This document shows, piece by piece, positions 25,906 to 34,344 of a DNA stretch of 43,541 nt. The position numbers were made by a program, and so were the translations under genes. Within the stretch, counting starts at the first letter, position 1. Every line of letters starts with the position of its first letter. Source of the DNA: a bacterium BMS3Abin03 (lineage in GTDB: Bacteria; Bacteroidota; Ignavibacteria; Ignavibacteriales; Ignavibacteriaceae); the NCBI GenBank assembly GCA_022340715.1, contig JAJDNK010000027.1, forward strand, positions 1 to 43,541, in the 5' to 3' direction. The notes beneath the pieces are model-generated. The model was not told where the DNA came from. It saw only the letters and a list, made by a program, of their open reading frames with translations, and did not search any database.

Positions 25906-26517
25906 ATGGAATATTATGAACTTCATCCTCAGAATCCGCAATTAAGGTATATTAAAAAAGCAGTTGATATCCTGAAAAATGGGGGAGTAATAATATACCC
26001 TACAGATACTGTTTACGGTATAGGCTGTGATATATTTAATCCTGAAGCATTAAACAGGGTAAGAACAATTAAAAACGATCCTGACATAAAGCTACTTAGT
26101 TTTATCTGTCCTAGTTTTAAAGAAATATCCAACTATGCAAAAATGTCCGATCAGGCTTTCAGATTGATGAAGCATTTACTGCCGGGACCTTACACTTTTA
26201 TTTTGCCGGCAGTTAAGCACGTACCTAAAAAATTATGGTCAAAAAGAAATACAGTTGGAATCAGAATCCCTGATCACCCTGTTGCTTTGCAGTTAGTAAG
26301 GGAGATAGGTAATCCAATTATCAGCACTTCCACTACAAACCGGAAGGGAAAGGTACTATACGATCCTGCTGAAATCAGAACAATATTTAACTCACAGGTA
26401 GACCTTATGCTTGCTGCGGGTAACTTAACGGGAAAGCCTTCAAGCGTAATAGATTTAAGTGATGAAGAACCTGTAATTGTTCGTGAAGGTGCGGGCGATT
26501 TAAGCTTATTTGTTTGA
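25906..26517 (+). CDS. YciO/TsaC (Sua5-YrdC) family protein
   Basis: The 203-residue product has the YrdC fold: GGVIIYPTDTVYGIGCDIFNPEAL at the N-terminus, LLPGPYTFILPA near the middle, GIRIPDHPVALQLV, IISTSTTNRKG, and a late GKPSSVIDLS. TsaC makes threonylcarbamoyl-AMP for the t6A37 modification of tRNA. The opening ELHPQNPQ and the segment KNDPDIKLLSFIC, which lacks the KRP of strict TsaC/Sua5, resemble E. coli YciO, whose activity in t6A is weaker or debated. Whether it is the sole TsaC of the cell cannot be decided from this window. Confidence 0.85.
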   Translation: MEYYELHPQNPQLRYIKKAVDILKNGGVIIYPTDTVYGIGCDIFNPEALNRVRTIKNDPDIKLLSFICPSFKEISNYAKMSDQAFRLMKHLLPGPYTFILPAVKHVPKKLWSKRNTVGIRIPDHPVALQLVREIGNPIISTSTTNRKGKVLYDPAEIRTIFNSQVDLMLAAGNLTGKPSSVIDLSDEEPVIVREGAGDLSLFV

Positions 26518-26552
26518 GATGATCTCATTCAATTATAATTGCCTGATTTAAA

Positions 26553-27326
26553 TTATTTTTCTCGATGTACATAAGCTGTTGACGCCTGTGCAACTGGTGT
26601 CATAATAATTTCATCAATGTTAACATGTTCCGGTCTATTGGCGCAGAAGAACACAGTTTCTGCTATATCTCTGGCAATTAAAGGAGTTAGCCCCTTATAA
26701 GTATTCTTTGCTTTTTCTTCATCACCGGAATATCTGACGATACTGAATTCTGTTTCTACAAGTCCGGGGTCGACTGAACTTACTTTGATGTTTTTTCCAA
26801 GGAGATCTATTCTAAAAGATTTTGTTAAACCGTTCACTGCAAATTTTGTGGATGAATAAACGTTACCTCCGGGATATGCCTCATGGCCGGCAATGGAACC
26901 GATGTTAATGATATGTCCCTTATTTCTTTTAACCATTCCCGGGAGAACAATTCTTGTAACGTAAAGCAGACCTTTAATATTTGTATCAATCATTTCGTTC
27001 CAGTCTTCGGTTTTTCCCTCATAAATTTTATCCAAACCTCTTGAAAGTCCTGCATTATTAATTAGGATATCAATCTTTTGCCAATCAGTATCCAGTTGGG
27101 AGAATGAACTTTTCACTTCATTATAATTTCTCACATCGAGTTTTATTGACTTAACGGTGGTCTTATAATTTGTGTGTAACTCATTTGCAAACGTATTTAA
27201 TCTGTCTATACGTCTTGCTGCAAGTAAGAGCTTAGCTCCGGCCCCGGCGAATAATTCAGCACTTGCTTTCCCTATACCTGATGAGGCACCTGTTATAAAA
27301 ACAAGTTTATTTATCAAATCACTCAT
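26553..27326 (-). CDS. Short-chain dehydrogenase/reductase, YdfG-like
   Basis: The 257-residue product is a classical SDR. TGASSGIG at 12-19 binds the cofactor, NNAG at 90-93, and the catalytic set S144, Y157 and K161 (YSSTK) is intact. ARRIDRL after the second strand suggests preference for NADPH. LDVRNYNEV and the C-terminal NIDEIIMTPVAQA are typical of YdfG-like enzymes, which reduce 3-hydroxy acids such as malonic semialdehyde or oxidise serine analogues. The substrate here is not known. It converges with the yciO-like gene with no clear terminator in the 35-base gap. Confidence 0.9.
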   Translation of the reverse strand: MSDLINKLVFITGASSGIGKASAELFAGAGAKLLLAARRIDRLNTFANELHTNYKTTVKSIKLDVRNYNEVKSSFSQLDTDWQKIDILINNAGLSRGLDKIYEGKTEDWNEMIDTNIKGLLYVTRIVLPGMVKRNKGHIINIGSIAGHEAYPGGNVYSSTKFAVNGLTKSFRIDLLGKNIKVSSVDPGLVETEFSIVRYSGDEEKAKNTYKGLTPLIARDIAETVFFCANRPEHVNIDEIIMTPVAQASTAYVHREK

Positions 27327-27436
27327 GTTTACCCTGTTTTAGAAAGATTTAATTGAATACCAGTTCTTGCTGATGTATTTAGTATTTCTAAATTTATAAA
27401 ATTATTTGGAAAGGAATTGTTATGCAAAATCAAATT

Positions 27437-28468
27437 TTAGCTATAAACACCCTCAATAACAGTTCCACATTTATTACAATGGTTGTTATCTAAATTATTT
27501 GAAATAACCGTATGCCAGTCTCGACGAATAAGAGCGGTGCCACAGCCCGGGCAAAATGTAGTTTGTCCCTCTACATTATGGACATTACCAACATAGCAGT
27601 ATTTAATACCCATTGATAATGCAATATTGCGCGCCTTTGTAAGAATAAATTCTGGAGTATGTTGTTTATCTTTCATTCTAAAATCAGGATGAAAGGCTGT
27701 GAAATGAATTGGAATACTATTGCCAAGATTTTTTAAAATCCATTCGCATTCGGATTTAATTTCTTCCTCGGAATCATTTTCTTCAGGAATTAATAAAGTC
27801 GTTATTTCAGTCCATACGTCGGTTTCTTTTTTAAGCCAGATTAAAGTATCAAGTACATCTTCCAAATGTGAAATAGTATTTTTCCAATAAAATCGTTCTG
27901 TAAATCCTTTAAGATCAACATTAGCGGCATCGATATATTTATAAACATCCTTCCGGGCTTTCTTGTCTATGTATCCGGCAGTAACCATCACAGATTTTAT
28001 ATCTTCTCCCCGTGCTAACTGCGAAATATCCATAACATATTCACCAAATATAGTCGGATCATTGTAAGTGTAAGCGATTGACGGAGTACCGTATTCTTTA
28101 GCTAATTTAACAACATCTTCCGGGGAAGCTTTTAATGAATTGATATCATCCAGCTTGGCTTTGCTTATAGACCAGTTCTGGCAGAATTTACATCCCAGAT
28201 TACAACCAGCAGTTCCAAAACTGAGGATCTTCGTTCCAGGTAAAAAGTGATTTAATGGTTTTTTTTCAACGGGATCAATTGCGAAACCTGTTGGGCTTGC
28301 ATAACCCAAGGTGATGAGCCTACCATTTTTATTCTGTCTTATGTAACAAAAACCGGGCTGACCTTCTCCAATTTTACAATAACGTGGACATAAAGTGCAT
28401 AGAATTTTTCCATTATCTGTAGGTTCCCACCATTTGGCTTCAACATCTTTATATTTTCTTTGAAACAA
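27437..28468 (-). CDS. amrS: AmmeMemoRadiSam-system radical SAM enzyme AmrS
   Basis: The 343-residue product is a PflA-like radical SAM protein. The cluster motif CNLGCKFC (C89, C93, C96) is intact. The N-terminal cysteines C24, C27, C31 and C41 (LCTLCPRYCKI) and C-terminal CPGCG and CNKCG pairs are the family-specific features, with FLPGTKILSFGTAGCN before the cluster. The usual partners AmrA (AMMECR1) and AmrB (Memo) are not in this window. The start is a TTG at 28468, two bases after the pyk stop, with GAGGTG about nine bases upstream inside the pyk end. Its reaction is not known. It closes the lonH-pyk-amrS operon. Confidence 0.9.
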   Translation of the reverse strand: MFQRKYKDVEAKWWEPTDNGKILCTLCPRYCKIGEGQPGFCYIRQNKNGRLITLGYASPTGFAIDPVEKKPLNHFLPGTKILSFGTAGCNLGCKFCQNWSISKAKLDDINSLKASPEDVVKLAKEYGTPSIAYTYNDPTIFGEYVMDISQLARGEDIKSVMVTAGYIDKKARKDVYKYIDAANVDLKGFTERFYWKNTISHLEDVLDTLIWLKKETDVWTEITTLLIPEENDSEEEIKSECEWILKNLGNSIPIHFTAFHPDFRMKDKQHTPEFILTKARNIALSMGIKYCYVGNVHNVEGQTTFCPGCGTALIRRDWHTVISNNLDNNHCNKCGTVIEGVYS

Positions 28469-28470
28469 AT

Positions 28471-29907
28471 TTACATCACCTCAAATCTTAACCAGTTTAC
28501 TCTGCTTTTATCCGAGAACGGGGTTCCTGACATAAATATAACCATATCTCCCTCATTTACAAGTCCTGCATTTAGTATGATTTCCTTTGCCTGATCAATT
28601 GCTATATGTTCTTTATCTATTTTTTCCATATATAGTGGCGTTACACCCCAACGAAGACGCAGCTCGTTCATGGTTTCAAAACTATTAGATATGGCAATTA
28701 TCCGGGATTTAGGACGGTATTTTGATAATCCCTTGGCTGATCTTCCTTTGTATGTGAACAAAACAACCGCTTTTGCATTTACTTGTTTACAGATTTCTGC
28801 GATACCACGGAAAACCGAATCAAAAAGATTTTCTTCAAGTAATTGTGGAATTCTGAAATTCAGTTTTCTTTTTGGAGTCGGGTGCTTTTCAGAGTTTAAA
28901 ATTATCTCATTCATTAACCTAACTGCTGCTAGGGGAAACTCGCCAACGGATGTTTCACCGCTCAACATTACCACATCGGTTCCATCCCAAACAGCATTAG
29001 CTACATCAGATGCTTCTGCTCTTGTGGGAACAGGTGAATGAATCATAGATTCAAGCATTTGAGTGGCGGTAATTACCAGCTTACCTTCTTCATTACATCT
29101 TCTGATAAATTGCTTTTGCAGAACAGGAACTTCCTGTGGTTCGAGTTCCACACCTAAATCACCGCGGGCAATCATTATTCCATTCGAAGCTTCCAGAATG
29201 TTTTCAAAATCCTTTATTGCTTCCTTTTTCTCTATTTTTGCTATTACCGGCACATCATGATTTTTTTCTTTCAGCCACCTCCTGAGGTGTGTGATATCTT
29301 TAGATGACCGGACGAACGAAAGGGCTATGTAGTCGATGCGTTGTTTAAGCACAAATTCGAGATCAGCAAAATCCTTTTCTGTAATTGAGGGTGTTGAAAG
29401 CTTCATACCAGGCAGGTTCATTCCTTTGTGTGGAGAAAGAATACCACCGTTTTTAATTTCGCAAATAAGCGATGAAGTTTTTTTACTGATTATTTTTAAT
29501 CTTATAAGTCCATCGTTTATCAATATAGGTGCACCTATTTCTGCATCATTTATTAATTCCTTGTAAGAAGTAGAAATTATTTTTTCATTCCCTTTTATCT
29601 CTTCAGTGGTAATTTCAATCTGATTACCGGTTTGTATTTCTATGCTGGGCTTACTTAAATCTCCAATCCTGATTTTAGGACCTTGCAAATCTATCAGAAT
29701 TGCGAGTGGTAAATTTAAATCGGTACAAACATTATGTATTGAGTCAAATAATTTAGTGTAGAAGTCATAATCCCCGTAGGACATATTTAATCTTACACCA
29801 TCTACACCAGCTTTGATTAACTGTTTAATGGTTGATGGTGATTCGGTTTCCGGACCAAGAGTCGCGAGAATTTTTGTCCTTGCTATTTCAGATTGTTTTG
29901 AAATCAT
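28471..29907 (-). CDS. pyk: Pyruvate kinase
   Basis: Pyruvate kinase makes pyruvate and ATP from phosphoenolpyruvate. The 478 residues cover the A, B and C domains without the extra C-terminal domain of some homologues. Signature segments are TKILATLGPETESP, the active-site loop VIAKIEKKEAI, IARGDLGVELEPQEVP and ITATQMLESMIHSPVPTRAEASDVANAVWDGTD (shortened by me into its two halves for orientation: ATQMLESM and TRAEASDVANAV). The usual NFSHG near residue 41 reads NMSYG, so H is replaced by Y; R39, N41 and S43 are kept. Its ATG overlaps the lonH stop by four bases, and amrS follows after two, indicating one transcript. Confidence 0.97.
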   Translation of the reverse strand: MISKQSEIARTKILATLGPETESPSTIKQLIKAGVDGVRLNMSYGDYDFYTKLFDSIHNVCTDLNLPLAILIDLQGPKIRIGDLSKPSIEIQTGNQIEITTEEIKGNEKIISTSYKELINDAEIGAPILINDGLIRLKIISKKTSSLICEIKNGGILSPHKGMNLPGMKLSTPSITEKDFADLEFVLKQRIDYIALSFVRSSKDITHLRRWLKEKNHDVPVIAKIEKKEAIKDFENILEASNGIMIARGDLGVELEPQEVPVLQKQFIRRCNEEGKLVITATQMLESMIHSPVPTRAEASDVANAVWDGTDVVMLSGETSVGEFPLAAVRLMNEIILNSEKHPTPKRKLNFRIPQLLEENLFDSVFRGIAEICKQVNAKAVVLFTYKGRSAKGLSKYRPKSRIIAISNSFETMNELRLRWGVTPLYMEKIDKEHIAIDQAKEIILNAGLVNEGDMVIFMSGTPFSDKSRVNWLRFEVM

Positions 29908-32357
29908 TTCTTATCTTTCTTACCGGATGTTGTTCTTTTCTTTTTCATCGCTCTGCCTTTAGCATACATATCCTTAATTTTATTTTCCACAAGATCAAAT
30001 ATAGAATCTTTAGTGTAACCCTTTTCTGATTTTGTGCCTGCAGCAACACCAGTAAGTATTTCAATTCCTTCTTCTACTCTTTCAATGGGGTAAATGTGGA
30101 ATTCTTTTTTCTTTACAGCTTCAATAACATCTTCTCTCAACATAAGGTCTTTCACATTCTGGATAGGAATAATTACTCCTTGAATTTTGTTTAATCCGGC
30201 AGATTTGCAAATATCAAAAAATCCTTCAATTTTCTCATTAACTCCACCGATTGGTTGTACATCGCCTTTTTGATTTAAAGAGCCTGTAACAGCTATGGAT
30301 TGTCTTATTGGTAAGCCAGAAAGAGTTGAAAGTAATGCAAAGATTTCCGCACAGGATGCACTATCGCCATCAACTGTTCCATAAGATTGTTCAAACACAA
30401 GGTTTGCATTAAAGGCAAGAGGGAATTCCTGACCAAATGTTTCTTTAAAGTATCCGGATATGATCAATACACCTTTATTGTAGTGTCGCCCACTCATTCC
30501 TGCCTCTCTTTCAACATTAATAATATTACCGCTTCCTAAAGAAACTGTTGCTGTAATTCTTGTTGGTCTGCCGAACGAATAAAAATCTGCAGAGTAAATA
30601 GCCAGTCCGTTTATCTGTCCACATCTTTCACCTGTAACATCCATAAGAAAAGATTTGTCCTCGTACATTTCAGTTATTTTTGTTTCAAGCATTCCGTGCC
30701 GTTCACGTATTGTCTGGTAAGCCCTTTCTACATGCGATGCAGTAACTATTTCAGCGCCATCGTCAGTTGCCCAGAAGCTTGCTTCACGAGCTAGATCAGC
30801 AATTTTAGAGAACCTGGTTGTTAGTTTATTCTTCTGTCCGACAAAAATAGCAGCAATTTCAAGAAGGTGGGCAATTGCATATTTATCGAATTCTTTCAGA
30901 TTTTCATCTTTTATCAGCTTTTTTATTACGCGAGCATACTCGACTAAAATCCTGCCGCTACGTTTTATTTCATAATCGAAATCGGCTTTAACTTTAAACA
31001 TTTTTTTAAAGTCATATTCATATTCCGATAAATATGAATATACAAACTGACTGCCTATCAAAATTACCTTCAAGTTAAGATCAATCGGTTCCGGTTTAAT
31101 AGTAGAAGTAGTAAAATGAAATACATGTGGAGCATCGAGCATTTCAAGTTTATTATAGGTCAAAATTCTTTTAAGTGTTTTCCAGACTCCGCTTTCTTCA
31201 AAGATATGCATTACATTTAGTACAAGATAACCACCGTTAGCTCTAAGTATTGAACCGGCTTTTATATTTGTAAAATCACTATAATATCCACCGCGTCCAT
31301 CGCTGACTCTTTCGATCGCACCGAAGAGATTTGTATACGTTGGAGATGTTTCAATTATAATCGGGCACTCATTAACCGAGGTATTATCGAGAATGATGTT
31401 AACATCATAATCTCTGAAATAATCGATAAGCAAACCCTCATTTGTTGATTCGCCCTGAGGTTTGGTTCCTTTGAAGATCTGAATGTTTTCAAGAATATTA
31501 TTTTCAACCTGGCTGAGATAATAATTTACCTTCGGTTGTGAATAATTTTCCTTCAGATTTTCCATAACAGCTTTAACAACATCTTTTACAGCCTCCTTTT
31601 CAAGGTCTCCAAGTTTTTTCTGAAATTCCTGGCTGATTTTTAATCCTTTCTTAAAAAGAAGTTGAAGCTCTTCCTGGTTTTCATTGTATTTTTTCACAAT
31701 TTCTTTAGCCTGATCCTGTGTAATAACTCCATCTTTAACTTTTTGTTCTAATTGAAAGATCGGTACCTGTTCATCATTTATTAAAGGAAGAATATCCGGT
31801 CGGGCAATTTCTCCTATCTTTATTTGACCGAGTGCAAATCCTTTTTTCCTTAGTTCAGAATCGAAACCACTCATCAACTCTTCTTCCATCTTACTGTACT
31901 CTGTCATTATATTCTTTTTCTTCTGAATATAATTTTCACTTTCAAGTGTTTGTGGTATTTTTTGTTTAAGTATGTTAATTGTTGAACTTAGAGCACGTTT
32001 AAAATATTTTGCTTTCCCTTTGGGAAAGGTGAGTAAGATAGGTCTGTCGTCGTATTGAAAGTTATTTACATAAGCATAATCATAGAGATCAGGACATTCT
32101 GAACTAATCTTTTCCAAAATTTGTTTTACGCTAGTAGCCTTGCCTGAACCCGATAATCCAGCAATGTAAATATTATAGCCGGGAGCTCTTAATTCTACGC
32201 CAAGCTTTAAAGCTTTTAACGCTCTTTCCTGTCCGAGAATACCTTCAATTGGTTCAATATCGCTTGTGGAAGTAAATTGGAATACATCCGGATCACATTT
32301 CCATCTTAAATCCTGCGGTTTTAGCTCTTTGTGTTTTTTAGCTTTTGGGGGATTCAT
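29904..32357 (-). CDS. Lon-related ATP-dependent protease, LonH/YcbZ-like
   Basis: The 817-residue product has an AAA+ region with Walker A GLSGSGKAT (67-75), a long helical insertion (about 130-290), and a C-terminal Lon proteolytic domain. S666 in GDSAS and K709 in NEKIEGF form the catalytic dyad; their spacing of 43 matches the S-K distance of E. coli Lon. It lacks the N-terminal LON substrate domain and resembles the E. coli YcbZ/LonH group rather than classical Lon. The C-terminal 15 residues are very basic. ATG 32357 is the first start. It heads an operon with pyk and amrS; no substrate is known. Confidence 0.9.
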   Translation of the reverse strand: MNPPKAKKHKELKPQDLRWKCDPDVFQFTSTSDIEPIEGILGQERALKALKLGVELRAPGYNIYIAGLSGSGKATSVKQILEKISSECPDLYDYAYVNNFQYDDRPILLTFPKGKAKYFKRALSSTINILKQKIPQTLESENYIQKKKNIMTEYSKMEEELMSGFDSELRKKGFALGQIKIGEIARPDILPLINDEQVPIFQLEQKVKDGVITQDQAKEIVKKYNENQEELQLLFKKGLKISQEFQKKLGDLEKEAVKDVVKAVMENLKENYSQPKVNYYLSQVENNILENIQIFKGTKPQGESTNEGLLIDYFRDYDVNIILDNTSVNECPIIIETSPTYTNLFGAIERVSDGRGGYYSDFTNIKAGSILRANGGYLVLNVMHIFEESGVWKTLKRILTYNKLEMLDAPHVFHFTTSTIKPEPIDLNLKVILIGSQFVYSYLSEYEYDFKKMFKVKADFDYEIKRSGRILVEYARVIKKLIKDENLKEFDKYAIAHLLEIAAIFVGQKNKLTTRFSKIADLAREASFWATDDGAEIVTASHVERAYQTIRERHGMLETKITEMYEDKSFLMDVTGERCGQINGLAIYSADFYSFGRPTRITATVSLGSGNIINVEREAGMSGRHYNKGVLIISGYFKETFGQEFPLAFNANLVFEQSYGTVDGDSASCAEIFALLSTLSGLPIRQSIAVTGSLNQKGDVQPIGGVNEKIEGFFDICKSAGLNKIQGVIIPIQNVKDLMLREDVIEAVKKKEFHIYPIERVEEGIEILTGVAAGTKSEKGYTKDSIFDLVENKIKDMYAKGRAMKKKRTTSGKKDKK

Positions 32358-32535
32358 GTTGGTGCTCTTTAAAATTAGTAGTGAGAAAATTCATTCAGTT
32401 TTTGAGTACAAAAAAGTAAATATTCTGTATCCTAATTACAAAGATAGTAAGTTTATATGTGTTATATGAAACAAAATAATCTTTTGTATTTTTATTTATC
32501 TTTTGATGTTTGGCATTTGAATATATTTAACCGTT

Positions 32536-33672
32536 ATGAATGAAAATGAAATAACAAAAGCACGCAGTTACTTTCCTTATTTAGATAAAGGTATAATTTA
32601 TTTTAATCATGCAGCAACAGGACCTTTATCAACTAAAGTAAAAGAGGATATCGATAAATTATTTCTGGATAAAAACGAAGGAAAGATAGATAACTATGAT
32701 GAATTAGTTCAGAAAGTTAGTGAATCGAAACAGTTGCTGGCTAAAATGTTAAATACAACCTCGAACCGGATTGCTTTTACGGAAAACACTTCTAGTGGAT
32801 TGAACATTCTTGCACAGGGAATGAAATGGAAAGAAGGAGATAGGATAATTCTTAACGATATTGAATTTCCCTCAAATGTTTATCCGTTTATGAATTTGCA
32901 AAATAAGGGAGTCGAGATTGATTTTGTTAAATCAGAAAATGGCATAGTTACCGCGGAAAATATAATAGAGGCTATTAAACCTGAAACAAAGTTAATATCC
33001 GTAAGCTATGTGCAGTTTTTAAGCGGTTATAGAATTGATCTTGAGAAATTAGGAACTCTTAGCAGAGAAAAGGATATTATTTTGGCTGTGGATGCAATCC
33101 AGGGACTTGGTGCAATTAATATTGACGTCGAGAAATATAAAGTAGATTTCATTTCGTGTGGTACGCAGAAATGGCTTCTTGGGATGCAGGGAATGGGATT
33201 CATTTTTTTAACCAAGGAACTTCAGGATAAAATTGATGCATCATTTGTTGGATGGCTTTCAGTTGAGAATGCCTGGGATCTTCTTGATTTTAACTATAAA
33301 TTAAAAAGAACTGCAAACAGATTTCAACCAGGAACACTAAATATAATTGGTGTTTATGCGCTCAATGCATCCTTAAAAATGTTCGATGAATTTGGTTTCG
33401 AAACCATTGAAAGGCAGGTTCTAAGCAATTCAAAATATTTTATCGATAAATTATCCGATGCGGAATTTAATCTCATACTTAAAGATTATAATAAGGAAAA
33501 TCTTTCAGGCATAGTTAGTTTGAAGCATGATGATGCAGAAGATATTTTCAATTATTTGTCCAAAATGGATATAATTTGTGCGGTTAGAGAAGGTTACCTG
33601 AGATTTGCTCCCCATTTTTACAATACTGAAAAAGAGATCGATAAAGTTGTTGTTGAACTAAAAAATTATTAA
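32536..33672 (+). CDS. Class V aminotransferase (cysteine desulfurase-like fold)
   Basis: The 378-residue product is a PLP enzyme of class V. YFNHAATGPLS near residues 22-32 is the family start, D186 and Q189 in AVDAIQGLGA contact the cofactor, and K212 in CGTQKWLLG is the Schiff-base lysine. FLSGYRIDLEKLG and RFQPGTLNIIG are typical. It lacks an evident catalytic cysteine loop like that of IscS/SufS desulfurases, and is closer to isopenicillin-N-epimerase-like or related uncharacterised enzymes. It stands alone between divergent lonH and the DUF2911 gene. Substrate unknown. Confidence 0.88.
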   Translation: MNENEITKARSYFPYLDKGIIYFNHAATGPLSTKVKEDIDKLFLDKNEGKIDNYDELVQKVSESKQLLAKMLNTTSNRIAFTENTSSGLNILAQGMKWKEGDRIILNDIEFPSNVYPFMNLQNKGVEIDFVKSENGIVTAENIIEAIKPETKLISVSYVQFLSGYRIDLEKLGTLSREKDIILAVDAIQGLGAINIDVEKYKVDFISCGTQKWLLGMQGMGFIFLTKELQDKIDASFVGWLSVENAWDLLDFNYKLKRTANRFQPGTLNIIGVYALNASLKMFDEFGFETIERQVLSNSKYFIDKLSDAEFNLILKDYNKENLSGIVSLKHDDAEDIFNYLSKMDIICAVREGYLRFAPHFYNTEKEIDKVVVELKNY

Positions 33673-33723
33673 AATATTCATTGATGTTAATTGATAATTA
33701 TTAATCACTATCCAGGAAAAATA

Positions 33724-34293
33724 ATGAGAGTCATATTTAGATTTCAGTTATTCTCTTTTGCACTTTTAGCGGCGATTGTTTTGCTTTTTAACCAGGGATT
33801 TGCACAGAATAATAATAATAAGGTGAGAATAAGCCCTAAAGCTGCTGTTATACAAACTGTAGGATTTACAGATGTGAGGATTGATTACAGTAGACCAGGT
33901 GTTAAGGGAAGGGAAATATGGGGTGGTTTGGTTCCTTATAACAAAGTATGGCGTGCTGGTGCAAATGAGGCTACAAAAATTACTTTTTCAACAGATGTAA
34001 AAATTAACGGTAAAACATTAAAAGCCGGAAGTTATGGATTTTTTGCTATTCCTACTAAAGATAAATGGACAATAATTTTTAACAAAGTAGCAGATCAATG
34101 GGGGGCATTTGAATATAATGAGGCCGAAGATGCGTTAAGATTGGAAGTTTTACCTGAAAAAGATGATGGATGCTGGCAGGAATGGCTTGCTTACGCTGTT
34201 ACCAAAACTTCAGATAATGCGGCTGTTGTAAGACTTGAATGGGAAAAGCTAAAAATTCCTTTTACTATAGAAGTTGCAATTCCTAAACAATAA
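33724..34293 (+). CDS. Exported DUF2911 protein
   Basis: The 189-residue product starts at ATG 33724, which has AGGA upstream and gives a signal peptide ending NQGFAQ. An upstream in-frame TTG at 33691 would add 11 residues before the signal, so I reject it. The mature protein carries the DUF2911 pattern: ISPKAAVIQTVGFTDVRIDYSRPGVKGR, then PYNKVWRAGANEAT, AGSYGFFAIPT and W-rich strands (DKWTIIFNK). DUF2911 proteins are common in Bacteroidota and are of unknown function. It is likely periplasmic or outer-membrane facing. An AT-rich hairpin follows. Confidence 0.9.
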   Translation: MRVIFRFQLFSFALLAAIVLLFNQGFAQNNNNKVRISPKAAVIQTVGFTDVRIDYSRPGVKGREIWGGLVPYNKVWRAGANEATKITFSTDVKINGKTLKAGSYGFFAIPTKDKWTIIFNKVADQWGAFEYNEAEDALRLEVLPEKDDGCWQEWLAYAVTKTSDNAAVVRLEWEKLKIPFTIEVAIPKQ

Positions 34294-34304
34294 CTTTTAT
34301 TATT

Positions 34305-34341
34305 TAAGACTTACTATATCATCAGGATATGGTAAGTCTTA
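34305..34341. terminator. Long AT-rich hairpin between convergent genes
   Basis: AAGACTTACTATATC (34306-34320) and GATATGGTAAGTCTT (34326-34340) pair over 15 bases with one G-U pair and a 5-base loop; T305 and A341 extend it. It lies between the convergent DUF2911 and phosphohexomutase genes. A clear T tract is missing, so terminator function is probable rather than certain. Confidence 0.6.
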
Positions 34342-34344
34342 TTC

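Noticed and set aside
33691-33723. TTG start of the DUF2911 protein
   Set aside because: ATG 33724 has an SD and an immediate signal peptide.
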